Shown: positions 46,786 through 57,078, counted from the first letter of the stretch. The stretch is 64,000 nt of DNA from Alkalihalobacillus sp. TS-13 (GCF_019720915.1 NZ_JAHKSI010000001.1:2046001-2110000); one strand, 5' to 3'. The notes: generated by a model from the letters alone, not told the origin. A program made the numbers and translations.

Positions 46786-46992
46786 TGTTTTCTAAAAGTT
46801 TGTTGTTAATTGAGTACTGATAAGGAGATAAATGAAAGACTATAGTAATGGAAAAATGCGAGACTCCTGTGGGAAAGCAAGCTAAGCGAGACCCCGTAAG
46901 CGAGTTACCGAGCTGAGAAGGCTTGCAGATTGCCCACGGAAAGCGGCATATTTCCAATTTGTAAAAAACAACAATAGATTGGAAACAGACTT
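46786..46992 (+). repeat. R4 element, full copy (R4b)
   Basis: Ends form an imperfect inverted repeat: CTGTTTTCTAAAAGTTTGTT at the left against AACAACAAT...GGAAACAG at the right. The core GAGACTCCTGTGGGAAAGCA, AAGCGAGACCCCG and GCCCACGGAAAGCGG resembles the R1 core. It lies between cvpA and polX. Confidence 0.8.
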
Positions 46993-47015
46993 ACAAAAAA
47001 ACTGGAATGTAGAAA

Positions 47016-47046
47016 AAGGGCATGACTTATAAGTGTCAGCCCCTTT
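47016..47046 (-). terminator. Terminator after cvpA
   Basis: AAAGGGGCTGAC on the minus strand pairs imperfectly with GTCATGCCCTTT, followed by T. It lies at the cvpA stop. Confidence 0.75.
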
Positions 47047-47051
47047 ATCAG

Positions 47052-47600
47052 TTAGATCTTCGTATTGATTTCTGCGATCCACATGCTTTTTATTTTTTCA
47101 GAAAAAACCGGTGTATGCTCTACCATCGCTTTTGCAATAACAGAATCCCCCATAGCTGACTGAACCGATGTAAGCGGAACGAGGGCAGCAATGTAAAGAA
47201 AAAGGAAGATGACCAAATACACCTCTACAAAACCTAACACGCCTCCCAACCAGCCATTGATCGTCCTCAATATAGGAAGATCCGCAAGGAAGTCCAACAT
47301 CGAACCTAAAATCTGCAAAAGGATCTTTGTAGCAAAAAACAACATCGCGAACGCAATCGCACGATAATACGCATCCTCTAAAAATCCAGCATTCATGAAA
47401 ATCGCGAGACTGCTTTCCTCTGACACAGTTGGATAAGGAATCCACAGCCTCAGTTTTGGAGCTAATTCATCGAAATAAAGATAAGCAATGATAAATGCAG
47501 CAATGAACCCAGTCAAATGGACAAGCTGCAGGATCAATCCCCTTCTAAGACCGATGAAAAAACCTACCACCAATACCCCTATTAAAATCAAATCAATCAT
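47052..47600 (-). CDS. cvpA: CvpA family membrane protein
   Basis: 182 residues with four membrane helices: MIDLILIGVLVVGFFIGLRRGLILQLVHLTGFIAAFIIAYLYF opens the protein with the family signature G-x-RRG, followed by IAFAMLFFATKILLQIL and GVLGFVEVYLVIFLFLYIAALVPL. Homologs are linked to colicin V production in E. coli; in Bacillus (YshB) the role is unknown. Directly after zapA (3-bp gap), so it is cotranscribed with that division gene. Confidence 0.92.
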   Translation of the reverse strand: MIDLILIGVLVVGFFIGLRRGLILQLVHLTGFIAAFIIAYLYFDELAPKLRLWIPYPTVSEESSLAIFMNAGFLEDAYYRAIAFAMLFFATKILLQILGSMLDFLADLPILRTINGWLGGVLGFVEVYLVIFLFLYIAALVPLTSVQSAMGDSVIAKAMVEHTPVFSEKIKSMWIAEINTKI

Positions 47601-47603
47601 TTG

Positions 47604-47849
47604 TTATTCCTCTTTCTGTTTCTCTAATTGCCTGACACGTTCTTGTAATTTCAAATAATCACTCGTAATATTGACGGCTGTCAGGACAGCTAATTGCTTC
47701 GCATCAAGATTATTGCTTTGATGTCGAATTTCTCTCATTTTCTTATCGACAATCGATGCTACTCTGTTGACATGTCCTGCATCTTCTTCACCAACAATAG
47801 TGTATTGCTGACCATAAATATGTACAATCGTTCGATTACCGTTAGACAC
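47604..47849 (-). CDS. zapA: Cell division protein ZapA
   Basis: FtsZ-associated protein that promotes Z-ring bundling. 81 residues: an N-terminal beta part TIVHIYGQQYTIVGEEDAGHVNRVASIVDKKM, then a C-terminal coiled coil ending LQERVRQLEKQKEE. GTG at 47849 with AGGAGG about 9 bases upstream. Divergent from rnhC, as in B. subtilis. Confidence 0.95.
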   Translation of the reverse strand: MSNGNRTIVHIYGQQYTIVGEEDAGHVNRVASIVDKKMREIRHQSNNLDAKQLAVLTAVNITSDYLKLQERVRQLEKQKEE

Positions 47850-48067
47850 CCAAAAGCCTCCTAACTCGAAAATAACTAATCATTATCTTAACACGAACTA
47901 CTGAGAATGGGAATAATGAGACTCCATGGTTTGACATATTATTACAAAACGATAATCCTTCCATTTTATTTTACTGAATATGTTAATGTGATTTCAACCT
48001 ATTTCTATTCGCATGCCTCTGCCACCTTCGTTATAATTATGTTAAGTCTTATCGTTAAGAGGAAATC

Positions 48068-48112
48068 AAGTGAATTTCGCAAAAATCAACAATAAAGTAA
48101 TAACAAAGCCTA
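48068..48112 (+). repeat. Solo right end of R1 (R1h)
   Basis: GTGAATTTCGCAAAAATCAA and the following CAATAAAGTAATAACAAAGCC match the right end of R1b and R1f; no R1 core is attached. It ends about 28 bp upstream of rnhC and may include part of its leader. 47850-48067 otherwise holds only divergent promoter space. Confidence 0.7.
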
Positions 48113-48140
48113 TTCTAAAGGAACGAAGGTGACTCATGGA

Positions 48141-49088
48141 ATGTCTCATGCCGTATTGAAATTGGATAAAGCACAACTCAATAAAATAAAAATTGAATAT
48201 CACCCATACATACAATCGAATGTTCCTCAGGGAGGTCTATTTGTCGCAAAAGTGGAAGGATGTACAATCACCGCTTACAAATCAGGAAAAATCCTATTTC
48301 AGGGTCCTGCTGCTGAACAAGAATCATCCCGATGGAGTGAAGGGGAAACTGTACTAAAAACAAAAGAGGTAAAAGGCCGGAAAAAGCATGCCTACCTACC
48401 ACCAGAACAAGTCGGATCAAAGTCCATGATCGGTTCAGATGAAGTCGGTACAGGTGATTTTTTCGGACCAATCACTGTCGTAGCCGCATTTGTTTCAAAA
48501 GAACAACTACCACTTGTCAAAGAGCTTGGTGTGAAGGATTCGAAGCTTTTGAAGGATCCACAAATCATCGAGATCGCAAAGGATCTTATCCAAAGTATCC
48601 CCTACAGCCTATTGGTGCTGGACAATCCGAAGTACAATGAACTGCAAAGCAAAGGGATGTCACAGGGGAAAATGAAGGCGAAGCTCCATCAGAAGGCGAT
48701 CAGCAACGTACTCGAAAAAATATCCGGTCCAGATACGGTTGAAGGAATCTTGATCGATCAATTTTGCGAACCAGATATTTATTTCAGACATACTAACTCG
48801 CAGCCTGGCACAAACCCTCCCATCTATTTTGAAACGAAAGCAGAAGCGCTCCACCTTTCTGTAGCTGCAGCCTCAATCATCGCCCGCTATGCTTTTCTCA
48901 AAAAGATGGATGATTTATCCGATTCGGTTGGTCTTCCGCTTCCTAAAGGAGCTGGTCCACATGTCGATGAAGCAGCGGCAAAGGTCATCTTCAAGCATGG
49001 CGTAGATGTTTTGAAAAAGGTAAGTAAAACTCATTTCGCCAATACGCAGAAAGCATTGAAGCTAGTTCAGCAAAAGCGCAAAGGATGA
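48141..49088 (+). CDS. rnhC: Ribonuclease HIII
   Basis: Cleaves RNA in RNA-DNA hybrids. 315 residues from ATG at 48141 (AAGGTGA 9 bases upstream). N-terminal TBP-like substrate-binding domain (about 1-85), then the RNase H fold with MIGSDEVGTGDFFGPITVVAAFV, VKDSKLL, ILIDQFCEPDIYF and the C-terminal HVDEAAAKVI region supplying the acidic residues. Separates type HIII from HII by the TBP-like domain and the GDFFGP variant. Divergent from zapA. Confidence 0.96.
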   Translation: MSHAVLKLDKAQLNKIKIEYHPYIQSNVPQGGLFVAKVEGCTITAYKSGKILFQGPAAEQESSRWSEGETVLKTKEVKGRKKHAYLPPEQVGSKSMIGSDEVGTGDFFGPITVVAAFVSKEQLPLVKELGVKDSKLLKDPQIIEIAKDLIQSIPYSLLVLDNPKYNELQSKGMSQGKMKAKLHQKAISNVLEKISGPDTVEGILIDQFCEPDIYFRHTNSQPGTNPPIYFETKAEALHLSVAAASIIARYAFLKKMDDLSDSVGLPLPKGAGPHVDEAAAKVIFKHGVDVLKKVSKTHFANTQKALKLVQQKRKG

Positions 49089-49177
49089 CATAAAAAGTCG
49101 CCGAGATTAATCCGATTTGGATTTTTTATGCTGTTATCTAAAAGTTCGTTACTTGGTTGAAACCAAAATGAAAAGAA

Positions 49178-49204
49178 GGGTAGACGCCATTCAGGTGTCT
49201 ACCC
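49178..49204 (-). terminator. Terminator after pheT
   Basis: GGGTAGACGCC (49178-49188) pairs with GGTGTCTACCC (49194-49204), one G-U. T-rich on the minus strand outside. A degenerate R4-like left end (CTGTTATCTAAAAGTTCGTT, 49130-49149) lies beside it. Confidence 0.88.
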
Positions 49205-49214
49205 TTTTCTCATA

Positions 49215-51647
49215 TCAGCCTCTCATTGTTGCATTGAATTTATCTTTCACGTAACTGAGGACTTTACTGTGTACTTTTTCAACATCTTCATCTGTCAGAG
49301 TTTTTTCAGGATTGTAATAGGTAAGAGAAAAAGCGACTGATTTCTTCCCTTCATCCATGTGCTCCCCTTCATAGAGATCGAAGATGGATACTTCTTTTAA
49401 TAATTCCCCGCCTGCAGCTTTGATTCCAGATTGGACATCTCCAGCACGGACATCCTGATCAAGGATCAAAGCGATATCTCGTGAAATCGACGGATAGCGT
49501 GGTAAAGCTGAATATACTACCGGCTCTACATCCGTACTAAACACTACATCTAAATCAAGCTCGAATAGATATGTTTCCTTGATATCCCACTCTTTTTGGT
49601 CAGCAGGATGCAACTGTCCGACAACCCCGATTTGGTATCCGTCAAGCAGGACGATCGCAGTACGACCAGGATGGAATCCATCACGTTTAGCCTGTTGATA
49701 TTCAATTCGATCACTTACACCAAGCTTTTTGAACATACCGTCCAGCACACCTTTGACGACGTAAAAATCGACAGGTTTCTTTTCTTGCTGCCAAGGATGC
49801 GAATGCCATAACCCGGAGAATGCACCAGCAAGCTTCTGATGTTCATTCGGAAGCTTTGTCAAGTTCTTCTCATCTGACAAATATGTTGAACCGACTTCAA
49901 AAATGGCAACATCGTTCAACTGACGGTTCTGGTTATATTGCACAACTTCCAATAGCTGCGGCAGCATGGTACGACGTAAAACTGCACGTTCTTCACTCAT
50001 CGGCATTGATACTGAAATGTAAGCCGGTTGCTCTTCTGTAGCCAACCCGTGATAAGCGTTTGCCTTCTCTTTTGTAGTAAGTGAATACGTAAGTGCTTGA
50101 TAAAGCCCGACGCTTTCAAGGTAACGACGTACTTTACGTCTTTTCGATTGAGCTGGAGTCAGACCTCCAGTTGTTGTCGCACCTTCAGGTAGAGTTGTCG
50201 GGATTTTATCATAGCCATAAATCCGTCCAATTTCCTCAATCAGATCTTCTTCCAACGTTATGTCTGGACGCCTGGCTGGTACTTCGACCCTGAACTCATC
50301 CCTTTCGTGTTCGTATGAAAACCCGAGTCGATCAAAGATCTCATGAATTTCATTCGTTTCTATCGATGTACCTAAAACTTTATTTGCTCGTTCACCACGA
50401 ACAATTACTGTTTCTGGATCGACGAATCTGGGGCCTGCTTCTACGATCCCTTGAAGAACTTCACCGCCTGCTAATTCAACCATCAATTCAGCAGCACGAT
50501 TGGCTGCTTCATAGACACGATTGCGGTCAATCCCTTTTTCAAATCGTGTAGAGGATTCACTTCGAAGTCCGAGGTCTTTCGACGATTGACGGACACGAGA
50601 AGGATTGAAGTAAGCAGCTTCCAGTAAAATCGTCGTCGTTTCATCTGAAACCTCTGAATCTGCTCCACCCATCACACCAGCAACAGCGACTGGCTGTTTA
50701 CCGTTCGTAATAACTAGATGGTGCCCCTCAAGCTTACGATTTTCATCATCTAATGTCTTGATTTCTTCTCCAGGTGCTGCTCGTCTGACAAGCACTTCCT
50801 TTGACCCAAAACGGTCATAATCAAAAGCATGGAGCGGCTGGCCATATTCAAGCAGGACATAGTTTGTAATATCAACGACATTATTGATTGGACGGATACC
50901 AGCTGAAATCAACCGGTTTTGCATCCATTCAGGTGATGTTCCGACTTTAATATTACGGATTACTTTTGCCCCATAATATGGATTGTCCTCATAATTATCA
51001 ACCTGGACTGATACATAATCAGATGCCGATTCACTATTTTCATTCAACGTCGGCTTTGGTAATGTCAGCTCTCTTTCAAAGACAGCTGCAGTTTCATATG
51101 CGACTCCGATCATATTCAAACAATCAGCACGGTTCGGTGTAAGACCTAGTTCTAAAATATGATCATCTAGATTCAGGTAGGAGAGCGCATTCTTCCCGAT
51201 TTCTGCTTCTTCCTGCATCACATAAATACCGTCCGCAAATTCTTTAGGTACCATTTTCGCATCTACACCTAGTTCTTCCAGGGAACAAATCATACCGTTC
51301 GAAACTTCGCCGCGAAGTTTCGCTTTTTTGATTTTGAAATTACCAGGAAGAACTGCACCGACTGTTGCAACCGGAACATTTTGTCCAGCAGCTACATTTG
51401 GAGCACCGCAAATGATTTGTACTGGTTCCTCTTCCCCAATGTTCACTTGACACACATTCAATTTATCAGCATTAGGATGTTGTTCACACTTTTCAACATG
51501 GCCGACAACTACGCCCGAAATGCCTTGATTCAAAGACTCGACTCCTTCCACTTCGATACCGCTTTTCGTTATACGATTAGCAAGCTCATCAGGTTGAATA
51601 CCGTCGAGATCCACATATTCTTTTAACCAATTATAGGATACTAACAT
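49215..51647 (-). CDS. pheT: Phenylalanyl-tRNA synthetase beta subunit
   Basis: 810 residues. N-terminal tRNA-binding OB domain ([25 protein letters not shown], 40-145), B3/4 editing domain in the middle ([23 protein letters not shown]), B5 DNA-binding-like domain, catalytic-like core, and C-terminal anticodon-binding FDX-ACB domain ([21 protein letters not shown] ... [22 protein letters not shown]). ATG at 51647 with GGGGAGTG upstream. Separated from pheS by a 349-bp gap that carries R1e, which is unusual for pheST. Confidence 0.97.
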   Translation of the reverse strand: MLVSYNWLKEYVDLDGIQPDELANRITKSGIEVEGVESLNQGISGVVVGHVEKCEQHPNADKLNVCQVNIGEEEPVQIICGAPNVAAGQNVPVATVGAVLPGNFKIKKAKLRGEVSNGMICSLEELGVDAKMVPKEFADGIYVMQEEAEIGKNALSYLNLDDHILELGLTPNRADCLNMIGVAYETAAVFERELTLPKPTLNENSESASDYVSVQVDNYEDNPYYGAKVIRNIKVGTSPEWMQNRLISAGIRPINNVVDITNYVLLEYGQPLHAFDYDRFGSKEVLVRRAAPGEEIKTLDDENRKLEGHHLVITNGKQPVAVAGVMGGADSEVSDETTTILLEAAYFNPSRVRQSSKDLGLRSESSTRFEKGIDRNRVYEAANRAAELMVELAGGEVLQGIVEAGPRFVDPETVIVRGERANKVLGTSIETNEIHEIFDRLGFSYEHERDEFRVEVPARRPDITLEEDLIEEIGRIYGYDKIPTTLPEGATTTGGLTPAQSKRRKVRRYLESVGLYQALTYSLTTKEKANAYHGLATEEQPAYISVSMPMSEERAVLRRTMLPQLLEVVQYNQNRQLNDVAIFEVGSTYLSDEKNLTKLPNEHQKLAGAFSGLWHSHPWQQEKKPVDFYVVKGVLDGMFKKLGVSDRIEYQQAKRDGFHPGRTAIVLLDGYQIGVVGQLHPADQKEWDIKETYLFELDLDVVFSTDVEPVVYSALPRYPSISRDIALILDQDVRAGDVQSGIKAAGGELLKEVSIFDLYEGEHMDEGKKSVAFSLTYYNPEKTLTDEDVEKVHSKVLSYVKDKFNATMRG

Positions 51648-51689
51648 GAATTACACTCCCCGTGATCAACTTCTTATTTTTTGGAACTG

Positions 51690-51968
51690 TTAATTTCATT
51701 ATTAATTTCCGGGAAATCCACTCCCTTTTTGCGGGCGATCCTCAAGCTTCCTCACTTGCACAGGATGTACTGACTTCGATGTTCACCACAGGACGTACTT
51801 GTACAGGATGTACTGACTTCGACGTTCACCATAGGACGTGGTGGTATTTAGTCGAAGTTCATTATTATAGTCGAAGTTCCTTATTATAGTCGAAGATCCT
51901 TTTAAAAAAGTGCGAAGTCTCGCCTGCTCGCTTTTCCCGGCAGGAGTGTCGCGAATTTCCCTCTAAAC
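51690..51968 (-). repeat. R1 element within the pheST operon (R1e)
   Basis: Ends AAATCCACTCCCTTTTTGCG and GGAGTGTCGCGAATTTC. Carries an expanded CTTCGAC block with two GTTCACCAyAGGACGT units and a 19-bp tandem (GTCGAAG at 51851, 51870, 51889). Lacks the A/T hairpin and the right-hand modules of R1d/R1f. The CTTCGAC and GTCGAAG words can form strong hairpins in the pheST mRNA. Confidence 0.9.
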
Positions 51969-51996
51969 ATTATTGTTTCGTAATAGTGCCTATCTG

Positions 51997-53031
51997 TTAA
52001 GCGCGTTTGAATTGTTCCAGGAACCTAAGATCATTCGAATAAAAATGACGAATATCATCAATTCCATATTTCAGCATCGCTATCCGTTCTGGTCCCATAC
52101 CGAATGCGAAACCAGTGTACTCTTTTGGATCGAATCCAGCCATTTCAAGGACATTCGGATGGACCATACCAGAACCTAGAATTTCGATCCAGCCTGTTTT
52201 TTTACAGATTGAACAGCCTGAGCCGTGACATTTAAAACAAGAGACATCGACTTCGACTGATGGTTCAGTGAATGGGAAAAAGCTTGGGCGCAGGCGAATT
52301 TCACGTTCTTCTCCAAACAATTTCTGCGCAAATAACGTCAATGTCCCCTTCAAATCACTCATCCGGATGTTTTTATCCACTAAAAGTCCTTCGATCTGCA
52401 TGAATTGGTGGGAGTGTGTCGCATCATCTGTATCACGACGGTATACCTTACCAGGACTGATGATTTTGACAGGACCTTTCCCTTTATGTTTTTCCATAGT
52501 CCGCGCTTGAACCGGAGATGTCTGTGTCCGTAGTAACAAGTCTTCCGTGATGAAGAATGAGTCCTGCATATCTCGTGCAGGGTGGTTTTTCGGAAGATTC
52601 AAGGCCTCGAAGTTATAATAATCGGTTTCAACTTCAGGTCCCTCAGCGACAGAAAAGCCCATTCCTATAAAAAGATCTTCAATTTCTTCGATTACAGCAG
52701 TAAGCGGATGTGCATTCCCCTGTCGAACCGGGCGGCCCGGCAATGTTACATCGATTGTCTCGTTACTCAACTGCCGATCTAGTTCTTCTCTTTCAAGCTT
52801 CTTTTGCTTCGCTTCTACTTTAGTCGTGATAGCCTCTCTTACTTCATTAGCAAGCTGCCCCATTTTAGGTCGTTCTTCTGCCGGGAGTTTCCCCATACCT
52901 CTTAAGACTTCAGTAATCGGACCTTTTTTACCTAAATACTCTACACGAATATCCTGCAATTCTTTTAAAGAAGAGGCCTGTTCAATCTTTTCTACAGCTT
53001 CCCCTTGCAGGGTCATCAAACGATCTTGCAT
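51997..53031 (-). CDS. pheS: Phenylalanyl-tRNA synthetase alpha subunit
   Basis: 344 residues from ATG at 53031 (AGGAGG 8 bases upstream; the longer frame runs back into the T-box leader and is not real). N-terminal coiled coil (about 1-85), then the class II catalytic core: motif 2 region [12 protein letters not shown] preceded by [21 protein letters not shown], and motif 3 [22 protein letters not shown]. First gene of pheST, preceded by a phenylalanine T-box. Confidence 0.98.
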   Translation of the reverse strand: MQDRLMTLQGEAVEKIEQASSLKELQDIRVEYLGKKGPITEVLRGMGKLPAEERPKMGQLANEVREAITTKVEAKQKKLEREELDRQLSNETIDVTLPGRPVRQGNAHPLTAVIEEIEDLFIGMGFSVAEGPEVETDYYNFEALNLPKNHPARDMQDSFFITEDLLLRTQTSPVQARTMEKHKGKGPVKIISPGKVYRRDTDDATHSHQFMQIEGLLVDKNIRMSDLKGTLTLFAQKLFGEEREIRLRPSFFPFTEPSVEVDVSCFKCHGSGCSICKKTGWIEILGSGMVHPNVLEMAGFDPKEYTGFAFGMGPERIAMLKYGIDDIRHFYSNDLRFLEQFKRA

Positions 53032-53110
53032 AACTGGTTCCTCCTTTATCTTCGTAACTTGATACCAATGTTTTTTATCTACATCATGTAGTAGCAGCAA
53101 CGATAACAAC

Positions 53111-53385
53111 AAAAAAACCTTCATCCCAGAAAGGGACGAAGGTTTCGCGTTACCACCCTAATTAACAGCCCAAAAACCAAAAGCTGCTCACTTCATTATG
53201 TAACGGTTTCCCGGCACAATCTTAGCTCATCGAAAAATCGATCAGTGTTCGAAAGGCAACTCCGGAGTGAATTCCACCATATCCACCATAAGCACGCTCC
53301 CAGTCTCTGGCGTACTCTCCCTGAATGGCGATCCTTGATGTACTACTTTCCATCATCGTCATTTTTCAATATATTTAGTTAACTA
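53111..53385 (-). ncRNA. T-box leader of pheST (phenylalanine)
   Basis: tRNA-sensing transcription attenuator. The T-box core AGGGTGGTAACGCG is at 53169-53156 (minus strand); the terminator AACCTTC...GAAGGTT with T7 is at 53154-53111. Stem I occupies about 53360-53240, with a plausible Phe specifier codon TTC at 53271-53269 in a GGAATTCAC context. Uncharged tRNA-Phe should stabilise the antiterminator. Confidence 0.92.
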
Positions 53386-53391
53386 CACTGT

Positions 53392-53420
53392 ATTATAAGG
53401 AATCAAAAACGTTCCTGCAA
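53392..53420 (-). promoter_or_regulatory. Sigma-A promoter of pheST
   Basis: TTGCAG (complement of 53415-53420), 17-bp spacer, perfect TATAAT (complement of 53392-53397). The start point would fall near 53385, just before the T-box. Confidence 0.8.
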
Positions 53421-53431
53421 CTATTATCGCC

Positions 53432-54193
53432 TTATTTATGCTCTTTTAGACCATATAACAATATACCGGCAGCAACTGCAACATTCAGCGATTCCGCTCG
53501 CCCGTAAATCGGCACGTAAAGGTTTTGATCAGAACTGGCTAAAAGATCTTCATGTACCCCATTCGCCTCATTCCCTAAGAGCAGTGCATATCCACTCGTA
53601 TCTTTTATGGACGTATACGGTACACCACCTTGGAGTGACGTGCCGAATACCTTGATTCTGTTCTCTTTCAACCGAGGAATCCATTCAGCTATATTCCCTT
53701 TTACAACTGGCAAGTGGAATACTGATCCCTGAGTCGATCGAAGCACCTTGCTATTGTAAAGGTCTACCGTTCCATTACCTAGGATCACACCGTTAGCGCC
53801 TGCGCTTTCAGCCGTCCGTATGATCGTCCCTAAATTACCAGGGTCCTGGATGCCATCAAGTAAAATATACGTTCCGTCAGACGTGATTGTCATATCGTCA
53901 GTTGATGCTTGGACAATAGCTACTATGCCTTGCGGTGACTCAGTATCAGCCAGTTCTTCAATAACAGATGGTGCAGCAATCCACGTGGTCACATTCCCCG
54001 TATGCCAACCAGAAGGGATTCGAAATGATTCCTCTATGATCAAATCTGTTACTTCCGCGTTGTGCAGCAATGCTTCTTCAATCAAGTGCGGGCCTTCAAT
54101 GATGAATGCCCCTGCTTTATCTCTGCCTTTTTTTCGTTTTAACTTTTTCCATTCCTTGACTCGTCCGTTTTTAGGAGATGCAATCCGGTTCAT
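53432..54193 (-). CDS. ysgA: TrmH/SpoU-family RNA 2'-O-methyltransferase
   Basis: 253 residues from ATG at 54193 (AAGGA 9 bases upstream; the ATG at 54202 abuts that site). N-terminal L30e-like substrate domain (GAFIIEGPHLIEEALLHNAEVTDLIIEES), then the trefoil-knot SPOUT domain with ILLDGIQDPGNLGTIIRTAESAGANGVIL, LLLGNEANGV and PIYGRAESLNVAVAAGILLYG. The target is probably 23S rRNA but cannot be fixed from sequence. It lies just upstream of the pheS promoter. Confidence 0.93.
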   Translation of the reverse strand: MNRIASPKNGRVKEWKKLKRKKGRDKAGAFIIEGPHLIEEALLHNAEVTDLIIEESFRIPSGWHTGNVTTWIAAPSVIEELADTESPQGIVAIVQASTDDMTITSDGTYILLDGIQDPGNLGTIIRTAESAGANGVILGNGTVDLYNSKVLRSTQGSVFHLPVVKGNIAEWIPRLKENRIKVFGTSLQGGVPYTSIKDTSGYALLLGNEANGVHEDLLASSDQNLYVPIYGRAESLNVAVAAGILLYGLKEHK

Positions 54194-54330
54194 CTTTTTC
54201 ATTCCTTAATCGAAAATAATAATGCTATTATACGTGATATTCATACATAATCCAATTCAAGTGGATAAAAACTATCAACATACAAATGCTATGTACATCA
54301 TTCCTAAACCAAAATCAGAGGTGAAAAGTA

Positions 54331-54537
54331 ATGGATCTGAACTTACGAAAAGCAGTTTTAGCAAACGTTTCTGGAAATAACCACGAAGAATTAGAGAGTA
54401 CGATCGTTGAAGCGATCAACAGCGGTGAGGAAAAGATGTTACCTGGTCTAGGTGTCCTTTTCGAAGTCATCTGGCAGAACTCAGATGAATCAGAAAAAAA
54501 GGAAATCCTCGAAATTCTTTCAGAAGGACTTCAATAA
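54331..54537 (+). CDS. sspI: Small acid-soluble spore protein SspI
   Basis: Minor spore protein of 68 residues: [51 protein letters not shown] in outline matches the SspI family throughout, including [12 protein letters not shown]. Not an alpha/beta-type SASP. ATG at 54331 with AGAGGTG upstream. Expected under sigma-G; I could not find a convincing sigma-G pair of boxes (a CATACAA word lies near 54279). Plus-strand, divergent from ysgA. Confidence 0.95.
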   Translation: MDLNLRKAVLANVSGNNHEELESTIVEAINSGEEKMLPGLGVLFEVIWQNSDESEKKEILEILSEGLQ

Positions 54538-54550
54538 TACGAAGTCAACC

Positions 54551-54587
54551 AGCAAAAATAGGACTCCTCATGGGTCCTATTTTTGCT
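54551..54587 (+). terminator. Terminator after sspI
   Basis: Perfect 14-bp stem: AGCAAAAATAGGAC (54551-54564) with GTCCTATTTTTGCT (54574-54587). Confidence 0.92.
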
Positions 54588-54589
54588 TT

Positions 54590-54760
54590 AGGCTGTTTTC
54601 TAAAAGTTTGTTGCTAATGGAAAGTTGTAAAGAAAGGGGCTGAAAGATATGCCAGTGTAGATATGTGAGACTCCTGCGGGTAAGCAAGCTAAGCGAGACC
54701 CAGCACGTGAGGAACGAGATGCGGAAAGCGAGTGTATATTTCCAAACTCAAAAAACAGAT
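54590..54760 (+). repeat. R4 element, copy abutting ysdC (R4c)
   Basis: Left end GGCTGTTTTCTAAAAGTTTG and core GAGACTCCTGCGGGTAAGCA, GCGAGACCCAGC, GCGGAAAGCGAG, TATTTCCAAACTC. It runs from directly after the sspI terminator to the ysdC stop codon at 54761, leaving ysdC no separate terminator. Confidence 0.75.
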
Positions 54761-55846
54761 TTAAGATTGTATGATCTGTTGGACTGTTTTTTCATCAAGA
54801 CCTTTTACAAGTTCAACCATCAGCCGTACAGTATGGTCATAGTCATCCCTGTGGATCATGGATGCATGCGTATGCAAATAGCGGGTGGCCATTGTAATAG
54901 AGATGGCAGGAACACCGTCATGAGTGATATGGATATTCCCGGCATCTGTTCCTCCGCCAGGTGTTGTATCAATCTGATAAGGGATGTTATTTTTTTCTGC
55001 TGTTTCAAGAACGAAGTCCCGTAATCCTTTATGGGAAATGGTCTTAGCATCATAAATAATGATCTGAGGACCTTCACCAAGCTTAGATAAGGCGTCTCGA
55101 TCGGTAACCCCTGGGGTGTCCCCAGGAATCCCTGTATCGATTGCGAATGCAATATCGGGTTTGATCATATTGGCAGTCGTCTTCGCACCACGTAAACCGA
55201 CTTCCTCCTGGACAGTACCTACACCATAAACCGTATTCGGGTGTTTGATTTTTTTCAAATGTTTCATCGTTTCAGCTACAATTGCACAACCAATCCGATT
55301 ATCAAATGCTTTAGCCAGTAGCATTTTAGGATTGCTCATGACCGTAAATTCAAAATATGGGATAACGGAATCTCCCGGTCTGACTCCGATTTCCAGGGCG
55401 TTCTCTTTATCAGAAGCACCAATATCAATGTACATATCTTTGATAGGTACCGGCTTTTTCCGGGCTTCAGGCGAGAGGATATGAGGCGGTTTCGATCCGA
55501 TGACACCGACCACATCACCATTCTTGGTTTTTATCGTTACACGTTGTGCGAGTAACACCTGTCCCCACCAGCCGCCAACAGTTTGAAAACGCAAAAAGCC
55601 TTTATCATCGATGCGTGTGATCATGAACCCGACTTCATCCAGATGGCCTGCCAGCATGATGCTCGGACCGTTTTTAGACCCTTTCTTTTTCGCGACCAAA
55701 CTTCCGAGGTTATCACAGTATACTTCATCCGCGTAGGGTTCGATGTATTTTTTCATGACTTCTCTCGGTTCTGATTCATCGCCAGGGATCCCCCTGGCAT
55801 CCGTCAACTCTTTAAGCATAGTGAGTGTCTCATCTAAATTCTTCAT
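54761..55846 (-). CDS. ysdC: M42 family aminopeptidase/endoglucanase-like peptidase
   Basis: 361 residues, FrvX/YsdC group of dinuclear-metal peptidases. Metal ligands: His in [12 protein letters not shown] (near 68), Asp in [12 protein letters not shown] (near 182), Glu pair in [10 protein letters not shown] (near 215), Asp in AIDTGIPGD, and His in [11 protein letters not shown] near the end. Cytosolic, probably tetrahedral dodecamer, trimming peptides. ATG at 55846 with AGGAGG upstream. Confidence 0.95.
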   Translation of the reverse strand: MKNLDETLTMLKELTDARGIPGDESEPREVMKKYIEPYADEVYCDNLGSLVAKKKGSKNGPSIMLAGHLDEVGFMITRIDDKGFLRFQTVGGWWGQVLLAQRVTIKTKNGDVVGVIGSKPPHILSPEARKKPVPIKDMYIDIGASDKENALEIGVRPGDSVIPYFEFTVMSNPKMLLAKAFDNRIGCAIVAETMKHLKKIKHPNTVYGVGTVQEEVGLRGAKTTANMIKPDIAFAIDTGIPGDTPGVTDRDALSKLGEGPQIIIYDAKTISHKGLRDFVLETAEKNNIPYQIDTTPGGGTDAGNIHITHDGVPAISITMATRYLHTHASMIHRDDYDHTVRLMVELVKGLDEKTVQQIIQS

Positions 55847-55879
55847 GAAGAACCTCCTGATGTCTAATCGTGGTGTTTT

Positions 55880-56383
55880 TCAATACCCCTGATCTTGACG
55901 TGTGTGGTTCACCTTGTTCTTTGATAAATAAGCGTCCTGTATCTCTTCAATGGTAAAACCTAAAATTCGTCCGATCATCAGATAGTCTTCCATTAATTGA
56001 TTGTAATTATTGACGTCATCGCGATAGTTTTTGAAGGTGGTGACACTCTCATACACCTTCAAGAATGCACCGACGGCTTCTCCCTCAAAGTCATCCGGAA
56101 TATGTACATGTTCTGGCACCTCATAGGGAAGGATCAATCCGATCGATAGCAAGAAATGAACGCCATCAACGTATTCTTCTAGGATGACATCTTTAGATGA
56201 AGGTGGTTTCGAACTCCAGAATTTGAAGCATCGGGTTTCATTCGCAAGCTCGCCAATTTCCACAAGCAAAGCGAGAATTTTTTTATCCAATAAATCCGCG
56301 TTTTCCAATCCCCGTTCTGATTCAATACGGCGATCGAGTTCATTTTGCATTTTGTACATTTGCTGTAAATTCAGGTCCATCAT
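55880..56383 (-). CDS. Dimeric dUTPase-like all-alpha NTP pyrophosphatase
   Basis: 167 residues from ATG at 56383 (GAGAGGGG upstream). Matches the dUTPase_2 family: LDKKILALLVEIGELANETRCFKFWSSKPPSSKDVILEEYVDGVHFLLSIG contains the two helices with the EIGELANE and EEYVDG metal-binding acidic motifs. Expected to hydrolyse dUTP/dUDP or related nucleotides and so keep uracil out of DNA. Different fold from trimeric dUTPases. Alone between ysdC and the TVP38 gene. Confidence 0.85.
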   Translation of the reverse strand: MMDLNLQQMYKMQNELDRRIESERGLENADLLDKKILALLVEIGELANETRCFKFWSSKPPSSKDVILEEYVDGVHFLLSIGLILPYEVPEHVHIPDDFEGEAVGAFLKVYESVTTFKNYRDDVNNYNQLMEDYLMIGRILGFTIEEIQDAYLSKNKVNHTRQDQGY

Positions 56384-56505
56384 GTATCCCCTCTCCTTGT
56401 GCTTACTCAAGTATACCAAGGATCAACATAGACCTTAAGGATTTCTTCTCATCAAAAAGGGCCGAGATCCTCATATAGAGCATACCGGCACCTGTTCCGA
56501 AAAAT

Positions 56506-57078
56506 TCATCGTGCATCCGCAAAAAAATCCTGCCATTTGTAAACCCATTCTTTCCGTCGTAAAACGTAGAACAACACTGCGAGAATACATAGGATGCTGA
56601 TCATCCAATGGAGCGTCAATTGGTTCAACCAGCTTCCAAACGACGTATAAACGATAGCTAAAGGGACATTCGTATATAATGACAGCTTCGTATAATCTTT
56701 GAAATTCCTCGCGATTTCAATGATACATAAGGAGATGAGATGAAAATGAAGAAATGGGACCAATCTTAGGATGGTGATTTGTCCGATCGATAATTCAGAA
56801 CGTTTTCCAAACCACCTTTCTTTCATGTTCATGACTTTACTGAATGATTTCGGTAATGATTTTACAAGTGCATAAAAATATACGCTTACCAACGTTACAC
56901 CGATTATGGAGTAAATTGTACCGAACACTACCCCGAAAACGACACCGCCTAAAATACATATGAATCCGACTGGAATGAATAAGAATTGCCGTAAAATATG
57001 CAGGAATATAAACAGGACTGGGGCTAATGCACCGCTTTTACCGAGCCAATGGATGAGTTCCATCGCATGCTGTTCCAT
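56506..57078 (-). CDS. TVP38/TMEM64-family (DedA-like) membrane protein
   Basis: 190 residues with about five membrane helices. The SNARE-associated/VTT domain is visible in LRQFLFIPVGFICILGGVVFGVVFGTIYSIIGVTLVSVYFYALVKSLPKS and LRLVPFLHFHLISLCIIEIARNFKDYTKL. Related proteins are proposed lipid scramblases or transporters. ATG at 57078 with GGGGGGA upstream; 22 bp after ysdA. Its placement recalls B. subtilis ytxB, but that gene is usually by dnaI-ytxC, so I leave the symbol blank. Confidence 0.82.
   Translation of the reverse strand: MEQHAMELIHWLGKSGALAPVLFIFLHILRQFLFIPVGFICILGGVVFGVVFGTIYSIIGVTLVSVYFYALVKSLPKSFSKVMNMKERWFGKRSELSIGQITILRLVPFLHFHLISLCIIEIARNFKDYTKLSLYTNVPLAIVYTSFGSWLNQLTLHWMISILCILAVLFYVLRRKEWVYKWQDFFADAR

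Noticed and set aside
53032-53124. N-terminal extension of pheS (31 codons)
   Set aside because: It is encoded by the T-box terminator region; the AGGAGG site fixes the start at 53031.
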